DNA of 38,232 nt from Candidatus Segetimicrobium genomatis (GTDB lineage: Bacteria > Sysuimicrobiota > Sysuimicrobiia > Sysuimicrobiales > Kaftiobacteriaceae): the NCBI GenBank assembly GCA_005882295.1, contig VBAI01000155.1:1-38232 (forward strand). Reading direction: 5' to 3'. The stretch's first letter is position 1; each line of letters begins with the position of its first letter. Shown here one piece after another: positions 6,916-15,206 of the stretch. The position numbers were made by a program, and so were the translations under genes. Below the pieces are notes generated by a model. That model was not told the origin of the DNA. It did no database searches and was given only the letters and a program-made list of their open reading frames with translations.

Positions 6916-7653
6916 ATGCCGTACGCCATTATCTCCGACATCCATGCCAACCTGGAGGCGCTGGACGTTGTGCTGGCGGATATCGCCGCCCGCCAGCCCG
7001 ACGCCGTGGTCTGCCTTGGCGATTTTGTCGGCTATGGACCCGACCCGGTGGCATGCGTTGAGCGAGTACGCTCCCAGTTACGCGCGGCCGTACTCGGCAA
7101 TCACGATGTGGCGGCGCTGGAAGCGCGAGATACCGTCGCCGCAAAGTTCAATCCCTTCGCGTACGAAGCCGTGGTATGGACCCGGCGGCAGCTGACTGAC
7201 CCGGTACGGCGCTACCTGGAGGGGCTGCCGCTGCGGGCCACACTCGACACGGCCCTGTGCGTGCACGGCAGCGTGCGCGACCCCATCGAAGAGTATATCT
7301 TTGATGTCGCCACCGCCCGGGCGAGTTTCGATGCGGCACCTTTTGCGCTCTGCCTTGTTGGCCACACGCACGTCCCCGCTGTGTTCACGCAGGCGGGGGA
7401 GGCCGTCGTCGGTGAGCCGTTGCTGCCCGGCCAGTCTCTCCGGTTGCAGTCCGACCGGCGTTACATCATCAACGTCGGCAGTGTCGGGCAACCTCGGGAC
7501 GGCGACCCGCGCGCGGCGTACTTGTGGTTGGACACCGCTGAGCAGATCGCGACGCTGGTCAGGCTCGAGTATCCTATTTCTCAGACGCAGCAGAAGGTGC
7601 TGGCAGCCGGCCTGCCCGCGATGCTGGCGGAACGGCTGGCTGTCGGAAGATAA
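6916..7653 (+). CDS. YfcE/MJ0936-like metallophosphoesterase
   Basis: A 245-residue calcineurin-like phosphoesterase. All metal-binding motifs are present in order: DIHAN (Asp8, His10, Asn12), GDFVGYGPDP (about 34-43), GNHD (about 61-64), and near the C-terminus GHTHVP (about 153-158) with an upstream CVHGS. The YfcE/MJ0936 group hydrolyses phosphodiesters in vitro; physiological substrates vary and cannot be inferred here. ATG 6916 is chosen because homology starts immediately (MPYAIISDIHANLEAL). An in-frame extension upstream to 6631 overlaps the divergent MFS gene and is not protein-like. A possible -10 box TATATT lies at 6889-6894, leaving little or no room for a Shine-Dalgarno sequence. 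Confidence 0.88.
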   Translation: MPYAIISDIHANLEALDVVLADIAARQPDAVVCLGDFVGYGPDPVACVERVRSQLRAAVLGNHDVAALEARDTVAAKFNPFAYEAVVWTRRQLTDPVRRYLEGLPLRATLDTALCVHGSVRDPIEEYIFDVATARASFDAAPFALCLVGHTHVPAVFTQAGEAVVGEPLLPGQSLRLQSDRRYIINVGSVGQPRDGDPRAAYLWLDTAEQIATLVRLEYPISQTQQKVLAAGLPAMLAERLAVGR

Positions 7654-7657
7654 CAGC

Positions 7658-7738
7658 GTGACTCGTGATTCGTGATTAGTGATTCGGGCAAAGAGTTTAT
7701 TGTGTCCTTGTCGTTGCGAATCACAAATCACGAATCAC
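7658..7738. repeat. STRR inverted repeat R3 (heptamer GTGATTN)
   Basis: Four tandem heptamers (7658-7685; one is GTGACTC) are followed by a 32-base loop and three inverted heptamers (7718-7738; GAATCAC, AAATCAC, GAATCAC). The element fills nearly the whole gap between the phosphoesterase and the S9 peptidase. Its loop, reverse-complemented, shares the opening GCA..CGAC pattern with the loop of R4. Confidence 0.9.
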
Positions 7739-7759
7739 TGCGCTAAGGGAGTGAACCTC

Positions 7760-9796
7760 GTGAGCAAACGGAAGATCACGATCGATGATTTACTCGCGCT
7801 GAAGTGGGTGAGTGATCCGCAGCTGAGCCCCGTCGGCTCGCGCCTCGTTTTCGTCCAGACCGTGGTCGACCGGGACGCGGACACGTACCGCTCACACCTG
7901 TGGGTCGTGCCGGTGGATGGCGGTGCCCTGCGGCAGTTCACGGCCGGAGAGCACCGTGACTCCCTTCCGCGATGGTCGCCAGATGGCCGGCGGATCGCCT
8001 TCCTGTCCGACCGCGGCACCGCAAAGCCCGACCCCGGCGTCAAGCGGCCGAAGCAGATCTTTGTGATTCCCGCCGACGGCGGGGAGGCACGGCTGCTCGT
8101 ACCTGCCGCCTATCACCCGTCGGACCTGTCGTGGGCGCCGGATGGGCGCAGCCTCGCGTTTGTCGGCAAGCCGGCGCGCGATGAGCCGCACAGCGACGTC
8201 AAGGTCATCACGCGCGTCCGCTACAAGCACGACGGTGAGGGATTCTGGGATGGGCGATACAAGCATCTCTTCCGCGTCTCGATCGACGGCGACGGCTCAC
8301 CACAGCAACTCACCAGCGGAGACTTCGATCACGCCGATCCCGCCTGGTCGCCCGACGGCCGGCATCTGGCGTGTGTCACCAACCGGACCGAGGAGGCCGA
8401 CTTTACCAACGTCACGGACGTCTGGATCATCCCGGTGGATGGCGGAGAGGCCAGGCAGCTGACCGGATCTATCGGGCCCAGTTCGTCCCCGACCTGGTCC
8501 CCCGACGGGCGGGCCATCGCCTACTACGGGCACGACAACGCCTGCATGAACGCCACCAACACCGACGTGTGGATCGCCTCCGCCGGGGGCGGAGACCCGG
8601 TGAACCTGACCGCGGCCGCCGACCGTAGTTTCGAGCACCACATCATCACCGACATGCGCGCCCACCCCGAGATCGGCGGTCCAGTCTGGTCCGCCGACGG
8701 ACAGCGCATCTTTGCGATCGTGGCCGAGGGTGCGATGAACCAGCTTGCTGCAGTTGATGCTCGCGGCGCCGGGGTGACGGTGCTCATCTCAGGGCGTCGC
8801 GAGATCTTTGGTCTGGCCATCGGCGGCAGCGGGGACCGCGCCGTTGTCGCCGCGTCCGATCCGGCGACGCCAGGCGACCTGTGGGTCGTGCCACTGGACG
8901 GCCGTGCGGCGGAGCGCCGCCTCACCCAGGTGAACCAGGCGATCCTCGATCAGGTGATCCTAAGCGTACCGGAGCGGTTTACGTACCAGGGGGCCGACGA
9001 CTGGCCGGTGGAGGGATGGGTGATGCGGCCTGTGGAGTTCCGCGACGGCGCGCGCTACCCGACAGTCCTGCAGATTCACGGCGGTCCCCATGGTGCGTAT
9101 GGGGAAGCATTCTTCCACGAGTTTCAGCTGCTGGCCGCTGAGGGGTTTGCCGTCGTGTACACTAACCCGCGCGGCAGCCAGGGGTACGGGCAGCAGTTTA
9201 CCGCCGCGACGCATCATGACTGGGGCGGCAAGGACTGTGAGGACATCCTGCGCGGACTTGATCAGGCGATCGCGCGCTTCCCGTTCATCGATCCCGACCG
9301 GCTGGGCGTGGCAGGCGGCAGCTACGGGGGTTTCATGACCAACTGGGTCATCGGCCACACGGATCGCTTCAAGGCCGCGGTGTCGATGCGGTCGATCAGT
9401 AACAACCTCAGCCAGTGGGGGACCAGCGATCTGGCGTTCATGAAGGGGTTCTGGGAATTCCCCGGCGACCCGTGGGACGCGCCGACCTGGTACTGGGAAC
9501 GGTCCCCGCTGGCCTACGTCGAGCGCATCACTACGCCGCTGCTGATCCTGCACAGTGAGCAAGACCTGCGCTGCCCGATCGAAGAGGCCGAGCAGTTATT
9601 TGCCGCCCTGCGGAAGCTGCGGCGCGACGTGGTCTTCGTGCGGTTCCCGAACGAGAGCCACGATCTCTCGCGCATCGGGCAGCCCCGCCACCGCGTGGAG
9701 CGGCTACACTGGATTGTAAAATGGCTGGCGGATCACCTGCGCCAGCCAGCTGCGGCAGTGGTTCGGGAGCCGGCGGTCGCCGGCGGTACCGAGTGA
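7760..9796 (+). CDS. S9-family (acylaminoacyl-peptidase-like) serine peptidase
   Basis: A 678-residue cytoplasmic peptidase with a beta-propeller followed by an alpha/beta-hydrolase domain. The N-terminal propeller (about 1-390) shows repeated blades marked by SPDGRRIAF, APDGRSLAF, SPDGRHLAC and SPDGRAIAY. The catalytic triad is recognisable: Ser521 in GGSYGGF, Asp602 in SEQDLRCP and His634 in NESHDLSR. The oxyanion region is HGGPHGAYG. The family removes dipeptides or acylated residues from short oligopeptides. GTG 7760 is chosen because an AAGGGA ribosome-binding site (7745-7750) lies nine bases upstream; GTG 7751 is an alternative. The stop overlaps the GTG of the next gene. Confidence 0.92.
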   Translation: MSKRKITIDDLLALKWVSDPQLSPVGSRLVFVQTVVDRDADTYRSHLWVVPVDGGALRQFTAGEHRDSLPRWSPDGRRIAFLSDRGTAKPDPGVKRPKQIFVIPADGGEARLLVPAAYHPSDLSWAPDGRSLAFVGKPARDEPHSDVKVITRVRYKHDGEGFWDGRYKHLFRVSIDGDGSPQQLTSGDFDHADPAWSPDGRHLACVTNRTEEADFTNVTDVWIIPVDGGEARQLTGSIGPSSSPTWSPDGRAIAYYGHDNACMNATNTDVWIASAGGGDPVNLTAAADRSFEHHIITDMRAHPEIGGPVWSADGQRIFAIVAEGAMNQLAAVDARGAGVTVLISGRREIFGLAIGGSGDRAVVAASDPATPGDLWVVPLDGRAAERRLTQVNQAILDQVILSVPERFTYQGADDWPVEGWVMRPVEFRDGARYPTVLQIHGGPHGAYGEAFFHEFQLLAAEGFAVVYTNPRGSQGYGQQFTAATHHDWGGKDCEDILRGLDQAIARFPFIDPDRLGVAGGSYGGFMTNWVIGHTDRFKAAVSMRSISNNLSQWGTSDLAFMKGFWEFPGDPWDAPTWYWERSPLAYVERITTPLLILHSEQDLRCPIEEAEQLFAALRKLRRDVVFVRFPNESHDLSRIGQPRHRVERLHWIVKWLADHLRQPAAAVVREPAVAGGTE

Positions 9797-10392
9797 CCTC
9801 GAAGCGCGCGCAGGCCAGACCCCGCACGGCGAGAGGATCCGCCGGGCCGCGAATCTACACCCGGACGGGCGACCGCGGCGAGACCGGACTGATCGGCGGC
9901 CGGCGTGTGCCAAAAGACCACCTGCGTGTCGAGGCGTACGGCGCCGTCGATGAGCTGAACGCCCATCTGGGGCTCGTCCGCGCGCAAACCGAGGATGTGG
10001 AGCTTGCCGCGCTGCTGGATGACATCCAGCACCGGCTGTTCGACCTGGGCGCAGAGCTGGCGACGCCGGCGGGCCCAGCGGGCGCCGCTCCCGCCATCGC
10101 GACCGCGGAGATCGAGCAGCTCGAACGCAGCATCGATCGCCACCAGACGTCCCTGCCTCCACTGCGCGAGTTCATCCTTCCCGGCGGGACAGCGCTGGCG
10201 GCCGCTCTCCATGTGGCCCGCACCGTCTGCCGGCGCGCGGAACGGCGGTTGGTCACGCTGGGCAGGGAGGAGCCGGTGCGCGCGGATCTGCTACGGTATC
10301 TCAACCGTCTCTCCGACCTGCTCTTCGTGCTCGCTCGCGTCGTGAATCACCGCGCAGGCCGGTCCGATGTCATCTGGAGGAAAAAGACCTAG
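9793..10392 (+). CDS. PduO-type cob(I)alamin adenosyltransferase
   Basis: A 199-residue ATP:cob(I)alamin adenosyltransferase that makes adenosylcobalamin from corrinoid and ATP in the cytoplasm. The N-terminal signature RIYTRTGDRGETGLIGG (about 24-40) binds ATP. VEAYGAVDELNAHLGLVRA follows, and the C-terminal helices carry VCRRAERRLV and RYLNRLSDLLFVLAR, all typical of the PduO family. About 20 basic N-terminal residues precede the domain. The start is GTG 9793, overlapping the TGA of the peptidase gene, so the two are probably co-transcribed. It implies use of a B12-dependent enzyme elsewhere in the genome; no such enzyme is in this window. Confidence 0.93.
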   Translation: MTSKRAQARPRTARGSAGPRIYTRTGDRGETGLIGGRRVPKDHLRVEAYGAVDELNAHLGLVRAQTEDVELAALLDDIQHRLFDLGAELATPAGPAGAAPAIATAEIEQLERSIDRHQTSLPPLREFILPGGTALAAALHVARTVCRRAERRLVTLGREEPVRADLLRYLNRLSDLLFVLARVVNHRAGRSDVIWRKKT

Positions 10393-10393
10393 G

Positions 10394-10624
10394 ATGTCCC
10401 GCTCCTCAACCGGCAACGGCGGTCCGCCGGATGACGGTGCGTTCCCGGAGCCTGAACTGCTGACCGTCGAGCAGGCCGCCGCCTACCTGCAGATGCACAA
10501 GGTCACCGTCTACAAATATATCCGCACCGGTGTCCTGCCCGCCGCGAAGCTCGGAAAGGTGTACCGGATCTACCGGAAGGACGTGGAAGCGCTGCTGCAG
10601 CGCCTGCGCACTCAGCCGCGATGA
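10394..10624 (+). CDS. Small helix-turn-helix (MerR/excisionase-fold) DNA-binding protein
   Basis: A 76-residue protein. A disordered acidic N-terminus (about 1-24) is followed by an excisionase-type winged HTH: LLTVEQAAAYLQMHKVTVYK (about 25-44), then YIRTGVLPAAKLGKVYRIYR with the typical wing, and a final KDVEALLQRL helix. Such 'helix-turn-helix domain-containing protein, excisionase family' genes are usually small regulators or recombination directionality factors. Here the neighbours are metabolic and no integrase is present, so a local regulator is more likely. ATG 10394 has GGAGGA upstream (10376-10381). The stop overlaps the ATG of the following MFS gene (ATGA), indicating coupling. 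Confidence 0.85.
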   Translation: MSRSSTGNGGPPDDGAFPEPELLTVEQAAAYLQMHKVTVYKYIRTGVLPAAKLGKVYRIYRKDVEALLQRLRTQPR

Positions 10625-11901
10625 TCGTAGGGCTGACCCGCCTGTCCACCTTCTCCGCCTTCCGGCACCGCAACTACCGGCTGTTCTGGACCGGGATGCT
10701 CGGATCACAGGTGGGCACCTGGATGCAGAGCACCGCCCAAAGCTACCTGGTGTGGGAGCTCACGCGGTCCGCCCTGGCGACCAGCCTGGTTACGCTCGTC
10801 TTCTCGTTCCCCTCCACCGTGCTGTCGCTCGTCGGCGGCGTAGTCGCCGACCGCGTGGACCGCCGGCGCCTCGTCCTCGTCACCCAGACGGTGTTTCTGT
10901 TGCAAGCGGTCGCGCTGACGGTGCTGACCTTTGCTGGGCGGATCCGCATCTGGGAAATCTATGTGCTGGCGCTGGCGAACGGCACCGTGATGGCCTTTGA
11001 CTCGCCCGGCCGGCAGTCGATGCTCCCCTCGCTGGTGCCGCGGGAGGACCTCAGCAATGCGGTCGCGCTCAACTCGACCATCTTCAATGCCAGCCGCGTC
11101 ATCGGCCCACCCCTGGCGGGGTTGGTGTATGCGGCCGTGGGACCGGGCTGGTGTTTCGCGGTGAACGCGGTCTCATTCCTGGCCATTCTGTATTCACTGT
11201 GGATCCTCCGCCTGGCTCCCGCGCCGACCGGGATTGTCCGCACCCATCTCTTGGACGATCTGCGCGAGGGCATTGCATACGTCCGTGGTCATCACGTCGT
11301 GCGCACGCTGTTGATTTTGGTGGCGCTGGTGGGGACTCTCGCATTCGTCTACATCGTGCTGATGCCGGTGCTGGCGAGCAAGGTGCTGGGCGGCGGCCCC
11401 GCGGAGAACGGTTATCTGCTCGGAGCGGCCGGAGTGGGCGCGACGATCGGGGCGTTGGGGGTGGCCACGCTGCGCGCGACGCGGCCGGGCCGCCTGATCT
11501 TCGGGTTTGGATACGCCGCTTCGGCGGCGCTGGTCGCCCTGGCGTTCTCCAGGCAGCTGCTGCTCTCGATGGTGCTGACGGCGGCGGTGGCCGGCTGCGT
11601 GATGGCTGTGCTGGCCACCTGCAACGCGACCATCCAGAGCTACGCGGCAGACAGCCTGCGCGGGCGCGTCATGAGCATCTACACACTGGCGTTGATCGGC
11701 AGCGGTCCCCTCAACGCCGCCATCGCCGGGACACTGGGCAACTGGTTGGGAGCGGATCGTGCCATCGGGATCAGCGGGCTGGTGATGGGGCTGGCCGTGG
11801 CCGGCGTGGCCCTGCGCAACCGCCGGCTCGTGGACCTGGATCTGTCGGCGCCTACCGAGACGGAGGAGGCGTTGCCGCTGACGTCTTCCCACGCCCCGTG
11901 A
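10621..11901 (+). CDS. MFS transporter, EntS/enterobactin-exporter-like family
   Basis: A 426-residue transporter with about twelve membrane segments. The opening FRHRNYRLFWTGMLGSQVGTWMQ is characteristic of the MFS_3/EntS-type exporter family. Motif A after the second segment is GGVVADRVDRRRLVL. A mid-protein loop LLDDLREGIAYVRGHHVVR (about 202-220) joins the halves. The conserved SMLPSLVPREDLSNAVALNS segment lies at about 133-152. Family members export siderophores or drugs; the substrate here is unknown. It is coupled to the small HTH gene by an ATGA overlap, which makes that HTH protein a candidate local regulator. The 3' end overlaps the convergent sdhB by 50 bases. Confidence 0.88.
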   Translation: MIVGLTRLSTFSAFRHRNYRLFWTGMLGSQVGTWMQSTAQSYLVWELTRSALATSLVTLVFSFPSTVLSLVGGVVADRVDRRRLVLVTQTVFLLQAVALTVLTFAGRIRIWEIYVLALANGTVMAFDSPGRQSMLPSLVPREDLSNAVALNSTIFNASRVIGPPLAGLVYAAVGPGWCFAVNAVSFLAILYSLWILRLAPAPTGIVRTHLLDDLREGIAYVRGHHVVRTLLILVALVGTLAFVYIVLMPVLASKVLGGGPAENGYLLGAAGVGATIGALGVATLRATRPGRLIFGFGYAASAALVALAFSRQLLLSMVLTAAVAGCVMAVLATCNATIQSYAADSLRGRVMSIYTLALIGSGPLNAAIAGTLGNWLGADRAIGISGLVMGLAVAGVALRNRRLVDLDLSAPTETEEALPLTSSHAP

Positions 11902-12643
11902 GCTTCCGCCACAGCCACAGCACCGGGTCGTAGTGCTGGTCCACGACGCGTTCCTTGAGGGGAATGATGGCGTTGTCGGTGATGTGGATCCCCTCGGGGC
12001 AGACCTCGGTGCAGCACTTGGTGATGTTGCAGAACCCGATCCCGGCGTCCTGTCTGATCTGCTCCACGCGGTTGGCGGTGTCCAGCGGGTGCATCTCGTA
12101 GGCGGCCAGCAGCACAAAGAACCGCGGGCCGGCGAATTTCGGTTTGTTCTCGGGATGATCCCGAATCACGTGGCACACGTCCTGACACAGAAAGCACTCG
12201 ATGCACTTGCGGAACTCCTGTACCCGCTCGACCTCATGCTGATACATGCGGCGCCGGCCGTCCGGGTCACGCGGCGCCGGGCTGAAGGGCGGGATCTCCT
12301 TCGCCTTCTCGTAATTCCATGACACGTCGGTGACCAGGTCCTTCACCACCGGGAATGCGCGCATCGGCGCCACGGTCAGGGGATTGCCTTCGCCGGCCAC
12401 CTCGGTCAGGCGAGTCATGCACGTCAACCGCGGGTGGCCGTTGACCTCCGCGCTGCACGAACCGCATTTGCCGGCTTTGCAGTTCCACCGCATCGCCAGG
12501 TCAGGCGCCTGCGTGGCCTGGATCGCGCGCAGCGCGTCCAGCACCACCATGCCCTCGGCGGTCCGGACCCGGTAGTCCACCAGCCTGCCCGCGGCGGCAT
12601 CACCTCGCCAGACCCGCAGCGTGATCTCCTCGCCCGCGTTCAT
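11852..12643 (-). CDS. sdhB: Succinate dehydrogenase iron-sulfur subunit, Sdh1 type
   Basis: A 263-residue electron-transfer subunit. The [2Fe-2S] ferredoxin domain ligands are Cys55, Cys60, Cys63 and Cys75 (WNCKAGKCGSCS... C). The C-terminal domain holds CIECFLCQDVC (Cys147, 150, 153, 157) and CNITKCCTEVCP (Cys205, 210, 211, 215) for the other clusters. The sequence closely resembles the actinobacterial Sdh1 iron-sulfur subunit (for example the RVWRGD start and EFRKCIECFLCQ) rather than the E. coli type. It is the last gene of fumC-sdhC-sdhA-sdhB, and its ATG overlaps the sdhA stop (ATGA). The extra C-terminus (GRGKTSAATPPPSR) is low-complexity and overlaps the convergent MFS gene. Confidence 0.95.
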   Translation of the reverse strand: MNAGEEITLRVWRGDAAAGRLVDYRVRTAEGMVVLDALRAIQATQAPDLAMRWNCKAGKCGSCSAEVNGHPRLTCMTRLTEVAGEGNPLTVAPMRAFPVVKDLVTDVSWNYEKAKEIPPFSPAPRDPDGRRRMYQHEVERVQEFRKCIECFLCQDVCHVIRDHPENKPKFAGPRFFVLLAAYEMHPLDTANRVEQIRQDAGIGFCNITKCCTEVCPEGIHITDNAIIPLKERVVDQHYDPVLWLWRKLTGRGKTSAATPPPSR

Positions 12644-14442
12644 GTGTGCTCCTCCACGATGCGCTTCAGCTCGTCCGGAATCTGCGGGATGGGTTCCACC
12701 GCCAGCTCGATGGTGCCGTGGCGTTGGGCCGCAACGATGTTCACGCGACCCAGCGCCGCATCCGTCTTCAGATAGTCCGTGCGGCTGTGCCCGCCCCGTG
12801 TCTCCTTGCGTTCCAGGGCCGACCTCGTCACGACTTCAGCCACGGTGAGCATGGAGTGCAGGTCGCGCGTGGCGTGCCACCCTGGATTGTACTGCCGGGT
12901 GCCGCTGACCCGCACGCGGCTCAATCGCTGCCGCAGCGCCGCGATGCGCTCCAGCGCGGTGCGCATCCCCGCCTCCTCCCGGAAGATGCCGACATGCTCC
13001 TGCATCACATCCTGGAGTCCAGTCTGGACATCAAACGGGCTCTCATCCCCCGGCGCAGAAAACGGCGCCAGCAGCGCGGCGGCCGCGTCGTCGATCTGAT
13101 CACGGGAGGCGTTGGGATTGGTGCGAATCGTGCTCACGTACTCCGCCGCGTGCATCCCTGCGCGCCGGCCAAAGACCAGCAGGTCGGTCAGCGAGTTTCC
13201 GCCCAGGCGGTTGGCGCCGTGCAACCCGCCGGCAATCTCCCCGGCCGCAAATAACCCCGGGACCGTGGCCGCCGCGGTATCCGCATTGACGCGCACTCCG
13301 CCCATGCTGTAGTGGCAGGTGGGATACACTTCCATCGCGTCTTTGGTGATGTCGATCCCGGCGAGTTCCAGGAACTGGTGGTGCATCGAGGGCAGCCGGC
13401 GGGTGATGAACTCTGGCGGCCGGCGCGTGGCGATGTCGAGATAGACGCCCCCGTGCGGGCTCCCCCGGCCGGTCTTGACTTCGCGATAGATCGCCCGGGT
13501 GACCTCGTCCCGGGGCAGCAGCTCCGGGGGCCGGCGGTTGCTGCGCTTGTCGGTATACCAGCGATCGGCTTCCTCTTCGCTGGCGGCCGTTTCGGCCCGG
13601 AAGAACTCTGGAATGTACTGAAACATAAAGCGCCGCCCCTCAGCGTTGCGCAGCACGCCCCCGTCGCCGCGCACGCCTTCGGTGACGAGGATGCCGCGGG
13701 CGCCGGGGGGCCACACCATGCCGGTCGGGTGGAACTGGACCATCTCCATGTCGATGAGATCGGCGCCGGCTTCCAGCGCCAGCCCGATCCCGTCGCCGGT
13801 GCTCTCCCAGGACATCGATGTGTATCGCCAAACCTTGCCGAACCCGCCGGTGGCCAGCACCACCGCCTTGGTCGGAAACACCAGCCAGCCCCCGGAGTCC
13901 CGGCGGTACCCGCACGCGCCGGCGATGCGGCCGGCGTCGGTCAGCAGATGGGTAACGGTGCACTCCATGAAGACGTCGACGTGCATGGAGATCATCTTGT
14001 ATTGCAGAGTTCGGATGATTTCCAGCCCGGTGCGATCGCCCACGTGGGCCAGCCGCCCATAGCGGTGCCCGCCGAAATCTCGCTGGGAGATGAGACCGTC
14101 TGGGGTCCGGTCGAACACCGCACCCCACTCCTCCAGCTCCAGGACCCGCTCGGGCGCTTCCTTCGCAAAAAGCTCGACCATCCGCCAGTTGTTGATCAGC
14201 TTCCCCCCGCGCATCGTGTCGCGGAAGTGCACCGCCCAGGTGTCTTCCGGCCAGACGTTGCCAAGCGCCGCGGCGGCGCCGCCCTCGGCCATGACGGTGT
14301 GGGCTTTGCCCAGCAGCGACTTGCAGATCACCGCGGTGCGCGCGCCGCGGGCGGCCGCTTCGATCGCCGCCCGCAGTCCTGCGCCCCCCGCGCCGATGAC
14401 GAGGACATCATAGGGGTGAGTCTCGTACGGCTCGCGCCCCAT
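12640..14442 (-). CDS. sdhA: Succinate dehydrogenase flavoprotein subunit, Sdh1 type
   Basis: A 600-residue FAD-containing catalytic subunit that oxidises succinate to fumarate. The Rossmann motif is VIGAGGAGLRAAIEAA (about 14-29). HTVMAEGG carries the histidine that covalently holds FAD. The active-site region HPTGM and the substrate arginine region GGLHGANRLGGNSLTDLL are intact. The sequence GKAHTVMAEGG...HFRDTMRGGKLINNWRM is like actinobacterial Sdh1. ATG 14442 is the true start: the frame stays open upstream to 15219, but that part is an out-of-frame shadow of sdhC. The start overlaps the sdhC stop by one base (TGATG) and the stop overlaps sdhB, so the three subunits are translationally coupled. 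Confidence 0.96.
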   Translation of the reverse strand: MGREPYETHPYDVLVIGAGGAGLRAAIEAAARGARTAVICKSLLGKAHTVMAEGGAAAALGNVWPEDTWAVHFRDTMRGGKLINNWRMVELFAKEAPERVLELEEWGAVFDRTPDGLISQRDFGGHRYGRLAHVGDRTGLEIIRTLQYKMISMHVDVFMECTVTHLLTDAGRIAGACGYRRDSGGWLVFPTKAVVLATGGFGKVWRYTSMSWESTGDGIGLALEAGADLIDMEMVQFHPTGMVWPPGARGILVTEGVRGDGGVLRNAEGRRFMFQYIPEFFRAETAASEEEADRWYTDKRSNRRPPELLPRDEVTRAIYREVKTGRGSPHGGVYLDIATRRPPEFITRRLPSMHHQFLELAGIDITKDAMEVYPTCHYSMGGVRVNADTAAATVPGLFAAGEIAGGLHGANRLGGNSLTDLLVFGRRAGMHAAEYVSTIRTNPNASRDQIDDAAAALLAPFSAPGDESPFDVQTGLQDVMQEHVGIFREEAGMRTALERIAALRQRLSRVRVSGTRQYNPGWHATRDLHSMLTVAEVVTRSALERKETRGGHSRTDYLKTDAALGRVNIVAAQRHGTIELAVEPIPQIPDELKRIVEEHT

Positions 14443-15206
14443 CAGAGAATCCGAATATCGTGCAGGACGCCCATCGCTACCAGGCGGATGTAGAGGTCGG
14501 TGAGGGCGACGCTGATCATACTGGCCCACGCCACGGCGCCGTGCCGTTCGTTGAGGCGGCTCACGGCCTCCCAGAGCCGGTGCCGGAGGCCCGCCCGCGA
14601 GAAGGCGTCGACGTGACCGCCGCACACGTGCCGGCAGGAGTGGCAGGAGAAGGTGTAGGCCGAGAGCAGGAGGATGTTGGCCAGCATGACCAGGGTGCCT
14701 ACGCCGACGCCCACCCCCTGCGGGAAGCGGAAGGCCAGGAGGGCGTCCCACCACAGGAAGAGCACCACGATGACCGCCAGATAGAAGAAGTACCGGTGCA
14801 CATTCTGGAAGAGAAACGGGAACCGTGTCTCCCCGGCATACGCCTTGGGGAGATCGCGCACGGCGCAGGCGGGAGGCGCCCAGAAGAATGCGCGATAGTA
14901 CGCTTTGCGGTAGTAGTAGCACGTGGCGCGGAAGCCCAGCGGGGCCCACAAGACCAGCAGCGCCGGCGACAGGGTCCACCAGCGGCCGACGAGCGGCAGC
15001 GTCAGATGCTGGCATTGGGCCGCCAGGCAGGGGGAGTAGAACGGCGAGAGGTAGGGCTCCGCGTAGTAGTGATTGTTCACGAAGATGACATACAGCGCGT
15101 AGAGCGTGAATCCACCGAGCAGCGCGATCGTCGGCAGGATCTCCAGCCACCAGGGATCGCGGCGCAGCGTCGCGGCCGGTAGGGCCGCACCCGTATCTGC
15201 CATCAT
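14442..15206 (-). CDS. sdhC: Succinate dehydrogenase membrane anchor, Sdh1 type (single anchor)
   Basis: A 254-residue membrane protein with about five hydrophobic segments (about 23-43, 78-95, 139-159, 165-186, 224-246). No separate sdhD exists, which matches the single-anchor Sdh1 class of actinobacteria. At the end of the fourth segment is a dense Cys/His cluster, SCHSCRHVCGGH (Cys188, His189, Cys191, His193, Cys195, His198), with further CQH (65-67) and NVHRY (His137). Mycobacterial Sdh1 has been reported to carry a membrane-embedded Rieske-type cluster instead of haem; these residues are candidates for such ligands, which is inference. The start ATG 15206 overlaps the fumC stop. Confidence 0.85.
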   Translation of the reverse strand: MMADTGAALPAATLRRDPWWLEILPTIALLGGFTLYALYVIFVNNHYYAEPYLSPFYSPCLAAQCQHLTLPLVGRWWTLSPALLVLWAPLGFRATCYYYRKAYYRAFFWAPPACAVRDLPKAYAGETRFPFLFQNVHRYFFYLAVIVVLFLWWDALLAFRFPQGVGVGVGTLVMLANILLLSAYTFSCHSCRHVCGGHVDAFSRAGLRHRLWEAVSRLNERHGAVAWASMISVALTDLYIRLVAMGVLHDIRIL

